DNA of 64,000 nt from Streptomyces asoensis. GTDB taxonomy: Bacteria; Actinomycetota; Actinomycetes; Streptomycetales; Streptomycetaceae. Positions 15,512 through 24,030 of this stretch are shown piece by piece (positions within the stretch are counted from its first letter, which is position 1; each line of letters begins with the position of its first letter). A program made the position numbers and the translations under genes. Where the stretch lies: contig NZ_BNEB01000005.1 in the NCBI RefSeq assembly GCF_016860545.1, forward strand, positions 2,232,001 through 2,296,000, in the 5' to 3' direction. The notes under the pieces are model-generated. The model was not told the DNA's origin, ran no database searches, and saw nothing but the letters and a program-made list of their open reading frames with translations.

Positions 15512-16946
15512 GCGGGTTTTCCGGTCCGCCGGGAGGCCAGGAATTCGGCGACCGGGGCACCGTGACCGTCGCCCGCAGCCCGCGGGGCTCGTGATGGTCG
15601 TACGCGAGGGAGCCGCCGCCCGCCGCGAGCAGGGCGCGGGAGATGGACAGCCCGAGACCGGAGCCCTTGACGTTCTGGTGGCGGCCGCTGCGCCAGAAGC
15701 GGTCGCCCACGCGCGTGAGCTCCTCGTCGGTCAGTCCCGGCCCGTTGTCGGTGACGACGACGGTCGTGGTGTCGCCGTCGGCCGCGACCGTGACCTCGAC
15801 GCTCTCGCCCTCGGGGGTGAACTTCACGGCGTTGTCGATGACGGCGTCCAGCGCACTGGACAGCGTCACCGGGTCGGCCCAGGCCGTGGTGGCAGGGCAG
15901 TCGCCGACCAGCCGCACGCCCTTCGCCTCGGCGGTGGGCGCCCAGGCGGCGACGCGCTCGGCGGCCAGCGCGCCGATGTCGGTGACCCGCAGGTCCGCCT
16001 CGGCGTGCTCGGCCAGGGCCAGGTCGAGCAGGTCGTCCAGGACCTGGGCCAGGCGTTTGCCCTCGTTCTGGACGGAGGCGATCTCCTCGTTGCCCTCGGG
16101 GAGTTCGTAGCCGAGCAGTTCGATGCGCAGCAGCAGGGCGGCCAGCGGGTTGCGCAGCTGGTGAGAGGCGTCCGCGACGAAGGCGCGCTGCTGCTCCAGC
16201 ACGTCCTCGACGTTGTCCGCCATCTCGTTGAACGCGCCGGCCAGCCGTCTGAGTTCCGGCGGGCCGCCGGCCACCGCGACCCGGGACTTCAGACGGCCGC
16301 TCGCGATCTCGTGGGTGGTGGCGTCCAGAACGCGCACCGGCCGCAGCACCCAGCCGGTCAGCCGCAGCGCGGCCCCGATGGCGAGCAGCATCGCGGCGAC
16401 CTCCCCGGCGCCGACGATCAGCCAGCCGTGCAGGATGCGCGACCGCATCGGCCCGGTGGGCGAGTCGGTGACGACGACGGCGACGACGTCACCGTCACGG
16501 ATGACGGGTGACGCCACGACGAGCCGGTTGCGCTGCCACGGCCACACCTGCCGGGGGTCGTGGCTGCGACGGCTGAGCTTCGCCTCCTCGAAGGCCTCCC
16601 GCACCTCCCCCGTTTCGGGGAGGAACCAGTCCCTGGGGGCATGAGCCATGGGGGTGTCGGTGCCGTAGAAGACACCGGCGCGGATGCCGTAGACGTCGTA
16701 GTAGCTCTCGAGCTCGCGGCCGAGGGTCTGGCGCCGCTCGTTCGTGGACGCCGAGGCGGAGTCGCCGGTGTCCGACGAGACGGTGACGAACTGGGCGAGC
16801 GCCGCGAACCGGGCGGTGTCGTCGATGCGGTCGACGACCACCTTCTGCTGCTGGGCGCCCGCCACGCTGACGGCCAGCGGCACGCCCAGGGCGAGCAGGA
16901 CGGCCGCCATCAGCACGATGAGCAGCGGCAGGAGACGGGTGCGCAA
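15501..16946 (-). CDS. OmpR-type sensor histidine kinase
   Basis: A 481-residue kinase. There is no ATG or GTG near the family start; a TTG at 16946, 8 bases after GGGGA and 13 bp after the regulator stop, is the best start. Helix 1 spans about residues 5-30, an extracellular sensor loop runs to about 170, and helix 2 covers about 172-200. HAMP is followed by HisKA with phospho-acceptor H262 (DASHQLRNPL) and an HATPase domain (N box DNAVKFTP, DNGPGL, GSGLGLSIS). The 3' end overlaps the TAXI receptor gene tail to tail by 11 bp. It forms a pair with the regulator at 16960. Confidence 0.9.
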   Translation of the reverse strand: MRTRLLPLLIVLMAAVLLALGVPLAVSVAGAQQQKVVVDRIDDTARFAALAQFVTVSSDTGDSASASTNERRQTLGRELESYYDVYGIRAGVFYGTDTPMAHAPRDWFLPETGEVREAFEEAKLSRRSHDPRQVWPWQRNRLVVASPVIRDGDVVAVVVTDSPTGPMRSRILHGWLIVGAGEVAAMLLAIGAALRLTGWVLRPVRVLDATTHEIASGRLKSRVAVAGGPPELRRLAGAFNEMADNVEDVLEQQRAFVADASHQLRNPLAALLLRIELLGYELPEGNEEIASVQNEGKRLAQVLDDLLDLALAEHAEADLRVTDIGALAAERVAAWAPTAEAKGVRLVGDCPATTAWADPVTLSSALDAVIDNAVKFTPEGESVEVTVAADGDTTTVVVTDNGPGLTDEELTRVGDRFWRSGRHQNVKGSGLGLSISRALLAAGGGSLAYDHHEPRGLRATVTVPRSPNSWPPGGPENPPRA

Positions 16947-16959
16947 AGCGTGGTCCCCG

Positions 16960-17646
16960 CTACGCGGCCGGGGCGACGAGGCGGTAACCCACGCCGCGTA
17001 CGGTCTCGATCAGCGCGGGCATGCGCAGCTTGGCGCGCAGGGAGGCCACGTGCACCTCCAGGGTCCGTCCGGTCCCCTCCCAGCTGGTGCGCCACACCTC
17101 GCTGATGATCTGCTCCCGGCGGAAGACGACACCGGGGCGCTGGGCGAGGAGCGCCAGCAGGTCGAACTCCTTGCGGGTCAGCTGGACGACCGAACCGTCC
17201 ACGGTGACCCGCCGGGTCGGCAGTTCGATGTGCACGGGGCCCAGACGCAGCGCGTTCTCCCCTTCGGCGGCCGCGTCCTCGTGGACGGTGCGCCGGCTGA
17301 CGGCGTGGATACGGGCGAGCAGCTCTCCCGTGTCGTACGGCTTCACCACGTAGTCGTCGGCCCCGAGATTGAGGCCGTGGATGCGGGAACGCACGTCGGA
17401 ACGGGCCGTCACCATGATCACCGGTGTCGCGGTGCGCTTGCGGATCTTGCCGCAGACCTCGTAGCCGTCCTGGTCGGGAAGGCCGAGGTCGAGCAGGACG
17501 ACCCCGAAGCCGGGCCCCTCGGGGACGAGCGCCTGGAGCGCCTCCTCGCCGCTGCGCGCGTGGGTGACGTCGAAACCGTGCCGCTTGAGCACCGCGGACA
17601 GGGCGGCGGCGACGTGGTTGTCGTCCTCGACGAGCAGCAGTCTCAT
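16960..17646 (-). CDS. OmpR/PhoB-family response regulator
   Basis: A 228-residue regulator with GGAGGAGG just before the ATG at 17646. The receiver domain carries ED at 8-9, phosphoacceptor D53 (VVLLDLGLP) and the conserved Lys (DDYVVKPYD). A winged-helix DNA-binding domain follows, with the LTRKEFDLLALLAQRPG and LEVHVASLRAKL signatures. It is co-transcribed with the downstream kinase gene. It is divergent from gluA, and the shared upstream region holds an 11-bp direct repeat of the kind bound by OmpR-type dimers, so control of gluABCD or of itself is plausible. Confidence 0.92.
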   Translation of the reverse strand: MRLLLVEDDNHVAAALSAVLKRHGFDVTHARSGEEALQALVPEGPGFGVVLLDLGLPDQDGYEVCGKIRKRTATPVIMVTARSDVRSRIHGLNLGADDYVVKPYDTGELLARIHAVSRRTVHEDAAAEGENALRLGPVHIELPTRRVTVDGSVVQLTRKEFDLLALLAQRPGVVFRREQIISEVWRTSWEGTGRTLEVHVASLRAKLRMPALIETVRGVGYRLVAPAA

Positions 17647-17972
17647 GCCGGCCTCCTCCGGTTCATCGTGCATACGGTCCGACTCACTAAAACAGGCGTT
17701 CGGTTCTCCGGTGGGGAAATCCGTCGGGAAGAACGCGGCACACGCGTGTGTGCATCATGGCAGTCACGCTGATGGACGAGGACGCCGTCAAGCGCGTTCC
17801 GGTTGCGCCGGGCTTCCGTTATCCGCCCGATACGCCCGCAGGTCACAAGTGCTACGACACGTGTCCGATTGCTATCGGATCGTGATGCTCAGATTCCCCT
17901 CAGATGTAATGACGCTGGTCGCGGCAGGTCACTACTGTCCTCCGAAACCGAGGAGGACGGAGCCCGAGAGCG
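17647..17972 (+). promoter_or_regulatory. Regulatory region upstream of gluABCD: 11-bp direct repeats and leader hairpin
   Basis: Two abutting 11-bp direct repeats, ctcagattccc (17888-17898) and ctcagatgtaa (17899-17909), run into a TGTAAT element at 17906-17911 that could serve as a -10. Just upstream tccgat (17864-17869) and atcgga (17874-17879) form a perfect inverted repeat. In the leader, gtcctcc (17937-17943) pairs perfectly with ggaggac (17952-17958), which contains an SD-like sequence 14 bases before the gluA start. I see no credible gene in the 326 bp. Confidence 0.5.
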
Positions 17973-18749
<777 letters not shown>

Positions 18750-18838
18750 CCCGCGCACCGGACTGCAGCACCGACCTGCAGCACTGACGGAACCCGCACC
18801 GCACGCAGTACCTCACCACTCTTCAAAGGATGTTCCTC

Positions 18839-19699
18839 ATGAAGCTTCGCAAGGTCACCGCCGCCTCCGCCGCAGTCCTCGTCCTCGCCCTGACCGCCAC
18901 CGCGTGCGGCGGCGACGACAGCAAGGACGACGCGGGCAGCGGCAGCTCCAGCGGCGGCGGCGGAAAGATCAAGGTCGGCATCAAGTTCGACCAGCCGGGC
19001 CTCGGTCTGAAGAAGCCCGACGGGTCCTTCGCCGGCTTCGACGTGGACGTCGCCACGTACGTCGCCAAGCAGCTCGGCTACTCGCCGGACCAGATCGAGT
19101 TCGTCGAGACCAAGAGCGCCGACCGCGAGAACGCCCTCTCGCGCGGTGACGTCAAGTTCATCACGGCGACCTACTCGATCAACGACGAGCGCAAGAAGAA
19201 GGTCGACTTCGCCGGCCCGTACCTGCTCGCCCACCAGGACCTGCTGATCAAGTCCGACTCGGACATCTCCAAGGGCACGGACCTCAACGGCAAGAAGCTG
19301 TGTTCCGTGACCGGTTCGACGTCGGCGCAGAACGTCCAGAAGTCGATCGCCCCGGACGCGAAGCTCAAGGAGGTGAGCTCCTACTCGGAGTGCATCGCCG
19401 GCCTCCAGAGCGGCGCCGTGGACGCGGTGACCACCGACGACTCGATCCTCGCCGGCTTCGCCTCGCAGGACCAGTACAAGGGCAAGTTCAAGCTCGCGGG
19501 CCTGAAGCTGAGCAACGAGAACTACGGCGTCGGCGTCAAGAAGGGCGACTCCGCGACCGTGGACAAGATCAACAAGGCGCTGGAGCAGATGGTCAGCGAC
19601 GGTTCGTGGCAGAAGGCCGTCGACGCCAACTTCGGCCCGGCGAACTACAAGAACGAGCCCGCCCCGAAGATCGGCGTCATCGTCCCGAACGCCTCGTGA
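18839..19699 (+). CDS. gluB: Glutamate ABC transporter substrate-binding lipoprotein GluB
   Basis: A 286-residue family 3 solute-binding protein. The ATG at 18839 was preferred over one at 18830 because AAGGA sits 8 bases upstream of the former. A lipoprotein signal peptide ends in LTATAC, with Cys at residue 23 as the lipidation site, then a Ser/Gly-rich linker. The binding fold includes GFDVDVATYVAKQLG and the conserved ENALSRGDVKFITATYSINDERKK region. It would capture glutamate outside the membrane. The gap to gluC contains a GC-rich hairpin that could set the ratio of binding protein to permease. Confidence 0.93.
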   Translation: MKLRKVTAASAAVLVLALTATACGGDDSKDDAGSGSSSGGGGKIKVGIKFDQPGLGLKKPDGSFAGFDVDVATYVAKQLGYSPDQIEFVETKSADRENALSRGDVKFITATYSINDERKKKVDFAGPYLLAHQDLLIKSDSDISKGTDLNGKKLCSVTGSTSAQNVQKSIAPDAKLKEVSSYSECIAGLQSGAVDAVTTDDSILAGFASQDQYKGKFKLAGLKLSNENYGVGVKKGDSATVDKINKALEQMVSDGSWQKAVDANFGPANYKNEPAPKIGVIVPNAS

Positions 19700-19732
19700 C
19701 GACCGCTTGACCAAGCTGGGTCCCCGCGGTGC

Positions 19733-19759
19733 GCCGCCGTCCGTCGCGATCACGGCGGC
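19733..19759 (+). other. Intercistronic hairpin between gluB and gluC
   Basis: gccgccgt (19733-19740) pairs perfectly with acggcggc (19752-19759) across an 11-base loop. Hairpins after the binding-protein gene are common in ABC operons, where they protect upstream mRNA or partly terminate transcription. There is no T tract. Confidence 0.5.
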
Positions 19760-19809
19760 GGCGCGCCCCGCCCTCCTCATACGCCACCCACCCGGAAGCG
19801 CGGGAGATC

Positions 19810-20475
19810 GTGTTCGACTTTCTTGATGGTTACGACGTCCTAGGGGCGTTCTGGATGACGGTGAAGCTCACCGCCCTCTCCGCCGTGGGCTCCCTGATCT
19901 GGGGCACCCTGCTGGCCGCGATGCGGGTGAGCCCGGTTCCGCTGATGCGCGGGTTCGGCACCGTCTACGTCAACGTCGTCCGGAACATCCCCCTGACGGT
20001 CATCATCCTCTTCAGCTCGCTCGGCCTCGCCGACATCTTCGGCATGACCATGGGCAGCGACGACTTCGCGGTGCAGGGCTTCCGGCTGGCCGTGCTCAGC
20101 CTGGTCGGCTACACCGCGGCCTTCGTCTGCGAGGCGATCCGCTCCGGCATCAACACCGTGCCCATGGGGCAGGCGGAAGCCGCCCGGGCGATCGGTCTGA
20201 GCTTCAGCCAGACCCTGACGCTCATCGTCCTCCCGCAGGCGTTCCGCTCGGTCATCGGCCCGCTGGCCAACGTCCTCATCGCGCTGACCAAGAACACCAC
20301 CGTGGCGGCCGCGATCGGTGTCGCCGAGGCGGCCTACCTGATGAAGACGATGATCGAGAACGAGGCGCAGACGCTGCTCATCGGCGCGGTCTTCGCGTTC
20401 GGCTTCGTGGTGCTGACCCTGCCCACGGGCCTCTTCCTCGGCTGGGTCAGCAAGCGACTGGCGGTGAAGCGATGA
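19810..20475 (+). CDS. gluC: Glutamate ABC transporter permease GluC
   Basis: A 221-residue inner membrane protein of the His/Glu/Gln permease family with about five transmembrane helices. The GTG at 19810 (VFDFLDGYDVLGAF) follows GGGAG and matches the family start; the frame is open upstream to 19729 but that part is Arg-rich filler. The EAA loop that contacts GluA is EAIRSGINTVPMGQAEAARAIGLSFSQTL. Its TGA overlaps the ATG of gluD by four bases, so the two permeases are translationally coupled and probably form a heterodimer. Confidence 0.92.
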   Translation: MFDFLDGYDVLGAFWMTVKLTALSAVGSLIWGTLLAAMRVSPVPLMRGFGTVYVNVVRNIPLTVIILFSSLGLADIFGMTMGSDDFAVQGFRLAVLSLVGYTAAFVCEAIRSGINTVPMGQAEAARAIGLSFSQTLTLIVLPQAFRSVIGPLANVLIALTKNTTVAAAIGVAEAAYLMKTMIENEAQTLLIGAVFAFGFVVLTLPTGLFLGWVSKRLAVKR

Positions 20476-21383
20476 GCTCGGTCCTGTACGACACTCCCGG
20501 CCCCCGCGCCAAGCGGCGCAACGTCCTCCTCTCGGTGGTCTTCACCGTCCTGCTCGCCCTGCTCGTGTGGTGGGTGTGGCAGAAGATGGACGAGAAGGAC
20601 CAGCTCACCTCCGCGCTGTGGAAGCCGTTCACCGAGTCCGAGGCCTGGACGACGTACCTGCTGCCCGGTCTCGAGAACACGCTGAAGGCGGCCGCGCTCT
20701 CCATGGTGATCGCGCTTCCGCTGGGCGCGGTCTTCGGTATCGCGCGCCTGTCCGACCACCGTTGGGTGCGCGGCGCGGCCGGCACGGTGGTCGAGTTCTT
20801 CCGGGCGATCCCGGTCCTGCTGCTGATGCTGTTCGCCAACGAGTTCTACGCCCGCTCCACGGACGTCACCAGCGAGGACCGGCCGCTCTACGCGGTCGTC
20901 ACCGGCCTGGTGCTCTACAACGCCTCGGTCCTCGCCGAGGTCGTCCGGGCCGGCATCCTCTCGCTGCCCAAGGGGCAGACGGAGGCCGCGTACGCGATCG
21001 GCCTGCGCAAGGGCCAGACGATGACCAGCATCCTGCTTCCGCAGGCGGTCACCGCGATGCTCCCGGCGATCGTCAGCCAGCTGGTGGTCATCGTGAAGGA
21101 CACCGCGCTCGGCGGTGTGATGCTCGGGTTCCCCGAGCTGCTCAACTCGCGCGGCACGCTGGCGGCCAACTACGCCAACGTCATCCCCAGCTTCATCGTG
21201 GTCGCGGTGATGTTCATCGTGCTGAACTTCATCCTCACCAGCTTCGCGAGCTGGCTGGAGCGCTACCTCCGGCGCAGCAAGCGCAGCACGGGCGCGGTCC
21301 TCGGCGTCGAGAAGGTGGACGACCTGAACGCGGCCGAGGTCGGCGGCAGCTACGGCACCGGCGCTGGTGGCGGCGGTATCTGA
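20472..21383 (+). CDS. gluD: Glutamate ABC transporter permease GluD
   Basis: A 303-residue partner permease starting at the ATG at 20472 inside the gluC stop (ATGA). After a cytoplasmic start and a first helix (VLLSVVFTVLLALLVWWVW), the permease domain carries the EAA loop EVVRAGILSLPKGQTEAAYAIGLRKGQTM. The final 35 residues are polar and end in a Gly-rich GTGAGGGGI tail. It is the last gene of the operon; a strong hairpin follows at 21409. Confidence 0.93.
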   Translation: MSSVLYDTPGPRAKRRNVLLSVVFTVLLALLVWWVWQKMDEKDQLTSALWKPFTESEAWTTYLLPGLENTLKAAALSMVIALPLGAVFGIARLSDHRWVRGAAGTVVEFFRAIPVLLLMLFANEFYARSTDVTSEDRPLYAVVTGLVLYNASVLAEVVRAGILSLPKGQTEAAYAIGLRKGQTMTSILLPQAVTAMLPAIVSQLVVIVKDTALGGVMLGFPELLNSRGTLAANYANVIPSFIVVAVMFIVLNFILTSFASWLERYLRRSKRSTGAVLGVEKVDDLNAAEVGGSYGTGAGGGGI

Positions 21384-21408
21384 CGCGCAATCAAGGGTTG
21401 CGACCGGT

Positions 21409-21444
21409 ACGGAGGGCAGTGGCGTGCGCGCCACTGCCCTCCGT
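21409..21444 (+). terminator. Terminator of gluABCD
   Basis: A perfect 16-bp stem, acggagggcagtggcg (21409-21424) against 21429-21444, with a tgcg loop, 25 bp after the gluD stop. There is no T tract, as is usual for GC-rich Streptomyces terminators. Confidence 0.8.
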
Positions 21445-21560
21445 CGCTTGACGCAAACAGCGCCAGTGGGTTGCATACGTTCTGTGATCGTGCACCCTGC
21501 TCCTGCCTCTTGTTCACTTACGTCCCTGAGGACACCGTCGCGGGCAGGGGGCGGCACGCC

Positions 21561-23183
21561 GTGGACCCGGTGATCATCGTCGGGGCGGGGCCCGTGGGGC
21601 TCACGCTCGCCCTGGCGCTGGCGCGTCAGCAGGTGCCTTCCGTGGTGCTCGACGAGGGCCCCGGCAAGGACGAGCCGCGGCTCGCGCGCACCGTCGTCCT
21701 GCGTGCGGACACCACCGCGCTCGTCGAGCGGCTCACCGGCACCTCCCTCGACGGGGCCGGGCTCCACTGGGCCGGATGGCGGTCGATGCGTCGCAAGCAG
21801 GTGACGCAGGAGGTCCGGTTCGACGACGTGACGGACCCGGCCCCCCTGCACATCGCCCAGCACGTGCTGACGGGGACCCTGCGCGCCGCCCTCGCCGGCC
21901 AGCGCCTGGTGAAGATCGCCGTGGACAGCCGCCTGGACGGCATCGAGCAGGAGCCGTCCGGCGTCACGGCCCACACGCGCGGTCCCCGGGGCACCTGGTG
22001 GCGCGGCAGCCACCTGGTCGGCTGCGACGGCCCCCGCTCCACGGTCCGCAAGCTCCTCGACATCCGCTTCCCCGGCCGTACGGCGGTGGAACGACACGCC
22101 GTCGCGGCGCTGCGCACGGAACTTCCCTGGGACGACGAGGCGTTGCTCCATCGGAACCCGCCGTGGCGGGTGTCGGGCCCCTCCGCCGGTGAGGTCACCG
22201 GGCGCCCGCTGCCCGACGGTGTCTGGCGCCTGGACTGGCTGCTGCCGCCCGGCAAGGACCTCGTCACGCCCGAACTGCTGGTGGGCCGGATCCGCGAGAC
22301 CCTGGCGGGCTGGAGCGGCGGCTCCACACCGCCGTACGAACTGCTCGACACCGGCGTCCACACCGTGCACCACCGGCTGGCCCGCCGCTGGCGCGTGGGC
22401 CGGGTCTTCGTCGCCGGGGACGCGGCGCACCTGCTCGGCGCGTTCGGCACCCAGGGGCTCGACGAGGGCCTGCGGGACGCCGACAACCTGGCCTGGAAGC
22501 TGGCCCTGGCCTGGCACCACGGCTCCCACGAGGCGCTGCTCGACAGCTACCAGGAGGAGCGGCGCGCGGCCGTCGCGGCCCGGCTGCGCGCCGCCGACCA
22601 GGCGCTGCCGCTGCTGCGGGGCGGTGCGGGCATAAGGGCGTACGTCCCCGGCGCGGCCCGCGGCCACGACGTGCTGCTCACCGACGGCCACCTGGGCCGC
22701 GGTCCGCTGGGCGCGCCCGGCGCCTACGACGGCTCGCCGCTCGCGCCCCGGCATCTGGAGGCGGAGGTCCCGGTGGACACCCCGCCGGGCGCGCCGGTCG
22801 AGGACGTGCGCGTGACGGCGGAGGACGGCTCGTTCGTGCGGCTGCGGGACCGGCTGGGCCGCGGCGCCCTGCTCGTCCTGCTGATCGCACCGGGCACGGG
22901 CGTGTGGGAACGCAGGCACTGGGTGGGCGCCGGGATCATGCCCCGGCTCGCCGCGGCGGTCACGGCGCTGCCGTGCCCGGCCGAGCTGCTGGTGGCCGAG
23001 AGCTATCCGGGCGCGGCCGCCCACACCGTGCTGCTGATCCGGCCCGACGGCCATCTGGTCACCGCGCTCAACGGCGTACGCGCGGCCGATCTGTACGCGG
23101 CGGCGGAGGCGGCGGTGGGCGGACCGGACGGGTCACGGGAGCCGTCCGGAGCGGAGGCGACAGCGGGCTCCGCGACCAAGTGA
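21561..23183 (+). CDS. FAD-dependent aromatic-ring monooxygenase-like protein
   Basis: A 540-residue group A flavoprotein of the FAD_binding_3 type. The GTG at 21561 gives VDPVIIVGAGPVGLTLALALA, with the dinucleotide-binding GxGxxG at residues 8-13. The DG motif is GCDGPRSTVRK and the FAD ribityl motif is FVAGDAAHLLGAFGTQGLDEGLRDADNLAWK, in which the usual Pro-Pro after AHL is Gly-Ala. A thioredoxin-like C-terminal domain without a CxxC pair closes the protein. Such enzymes hydroxylate aromatic or polyketide substrates with NAD(P)H and oxygen. It stands alone, not in a pathway cluster, so the substrate is unknown. A TTGACG at 21448 could be its -35 box. Confidence 0.85.
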   Translation: MDPVIIVGAGPVGLTLALALARQQVPSVVLDEGPGKDEPRLARTVVLRADTTALVERLTGTSLDGAGLHWAGWRSMRRKQVTQEVRFDDVTDPAPLHIAQHVLTGTLRAALAGQRLVKIAVDSRLDGIEQEPSGVTAHTRGPRGTWWRGSHLVGCDGPRSTVRKLLDIRFPGRTAVERHAVAALRTELPWDDEALLHRNPPWRVSGPSAGEVTGRPLPDGVWRLDWLLPPGKDLVTPELLVGRIRETLAGWSGGSTPPYELLDTGVHTVHHRLARRWRVGRVFVAGDAAHLLGAFGTQGLDEGLRDADNLAWKLALAWHHGSHEALLDSYQEERRAAVAARLRAADQALPLLRGGAGIRAYVPGAARGHDVLLTDGHLGRGPLGAPGAYDGSPLAPRHLEAEVPVDTPPGAPVEDVRVTAEDGSFVRLRDRLGRGALLVLLIAPGTGVWERRHWVGAGIMPRLAAAVTALPCPAELLVAESYPGAAAHTVLLIRPDGHLVTALNGVRAADLYAAAEAAVGGPDGSREPSGAEATAGSATK

Positions 23184-23812
23184 CGCGAGCCCCGGCCCCG
23201 GGGCTCGCCTCCACGACGGCCGCCTCCGGCCGCCGGGCGGGGCAACGGCGTGGCGAGACGCGACACCGGCGTGGCGGGCATGACGGGCGTGGCGGGCGTG
23301 GCGGGCGTGGTGAGGGGCGGACGGCTGCGGCCCGCGTCCGGCTGCGGCACGGAGTCGGTGAGACGGCCGGCCGTGAGCGGCGGAGGCCTACGCGTCTCCC
23401 TCGGCTCCCCCCGTCGCCAGCGGACGGCGCTGCGTTTCCCTCGGCTTCCGCCGTCGGCGGCGGAGCGCGCCGGTTTGCCTCGGCTCATCGCTGATCAGTC
23501 CTCCTGGACAGCGCCCGGGACAGGCAGGGTCCCGCTCGAGGACCGGCAGGGTCTCGCTCGGGCCGGGCTTGATCCCGCCTCGCCCCAGCTCGGGAAGGTC
23601 CCGTACATGCCGGGCAGGTTCCCGCCCGGGCCGCCGCATCAGCCTCGCCCCGGCCCGGGCAGGTCCGCCAGGTTCCGCCTGGTCCCACCAGGTCGGGCAT
23701 CGGAACGGCTGCCGCCGTCGGCTGTGCGCACCGGGCGCCGATGGCGAGACCGCCGTAGCAAGGGGAGGAACCGCACGCGCTGTGACCGTGCGGTCCACAT
23801 GGTGACAGTCAG
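23184..23812. repeat. Gene-free region with minisatellite-like GC repeats
   Basis: About 630 bp without a credible gene. Short units of gggcgtggc occur three times in a row at 23285-23311, with further copies of ggcgtggcg back to 23247. Near 23396 and 23437 the motif tccctcggct recurs, and ggcagggt is repeated 22 bp apart at 23523 and 23545. Plus and minus open frames here are low-complexity and not supported as genes. Confidence 0.6.
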
Positions 23813-23841
23813 TTGACCCGGGTACACCGGCATGGTGTACT
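23813..23841 (+). promoter_or_regulatory. Promoter of the cysteine dioxygenase leader
   Basis: TTGACC at 23813-23818 and TGTACT at 23836-23841 are separated by 17 bp. They fit the -35 and -10 boxes of the main Streptomyces sigma factor. A start site about 7 bases further would coincide with a GTG at 23849, so the RNA could be leaderless. Confidence 0.6.
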
Positions 23842-23848
23842 CCGGATC

Positions 23849-23935
23849 GTGACCGACACCGATGTGCGCCTGTGGCGGAGGGTCCATATGGACCTCGTCC
23901 GCTATGCGGGCTGCGTGTGTCGCCCGTCCTGCTGA
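23849..23935 (+). CDS. Cys-rich leader peptide upstream of cysteine dioxygenase
   Basis: A very short ORF. From the ATG at 23888 it encodes 15 residues, MDLVRYAGCVCRPSC, with GGAGG six bases upstream, which is an ideal SD. The frame is open back to a GTG at 23849, giving 28 residues, and the promoter places that GTG at or near the 5' end of the RNA. Three of the last seven codons are Cys (TGC, TGT, TGC), the last one directly before TGA. The cysteine dioxygenase start lies 96 bp after the stop. The layout suggests a peptide whose translation senses charged tRNA-Cys. Such Cys-codon leader ORFs are known as attenuators in mycobacteria; function here is inference. Confidence 0.7.
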   Translation: MTDTDVRLWRRVHMDLVRYAGCVCRPSC

Positions 23936-24016
23936 ATTCGCACCCCCCTTTCCCACCGGCGCGCGCCGCCGACGCGCACCCGCCTCGCGCGCGGTCGCGC
24001 TCCCCCGCGAATGTTT
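23936..24016 (+). promoter_or_regulatory. Putative attenuator hairpin between the leader ORF and cysteine dioxygenase
   Basis: Directly after the leader stop codon, attcgc (23936-23941) can pair with gcgaat (24007-24012), which is followed by gtttt. The enclosed DNA holds ggcgcgcgcc (23958-23967), self-complementary, and gcgcgcggtcgcgc (about 23987-24000), so several exclusive foldings are possible. A ribosome halted at the final Cys codon would cover the left arm of the closing stem. Confidence 0.45.
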
Positions 24017-24030
24017 TCAGGACGGTTCCC

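Noticed and set aside
17758..17884. A possible 42-codon ORF beginning MAVTLMDEDAVKRVP upstream of gluA
   Set aside because: Third-position GC is well below the neighbours, there is no clear SD, and it overlaps the likely promoter elements.
20334..23054. A 906-codon minus-strand open frame over gluD and the monooxygenase
   Set aside because: The plus strand encodes recognisable proteins through the whole interval with good starts and coupling.
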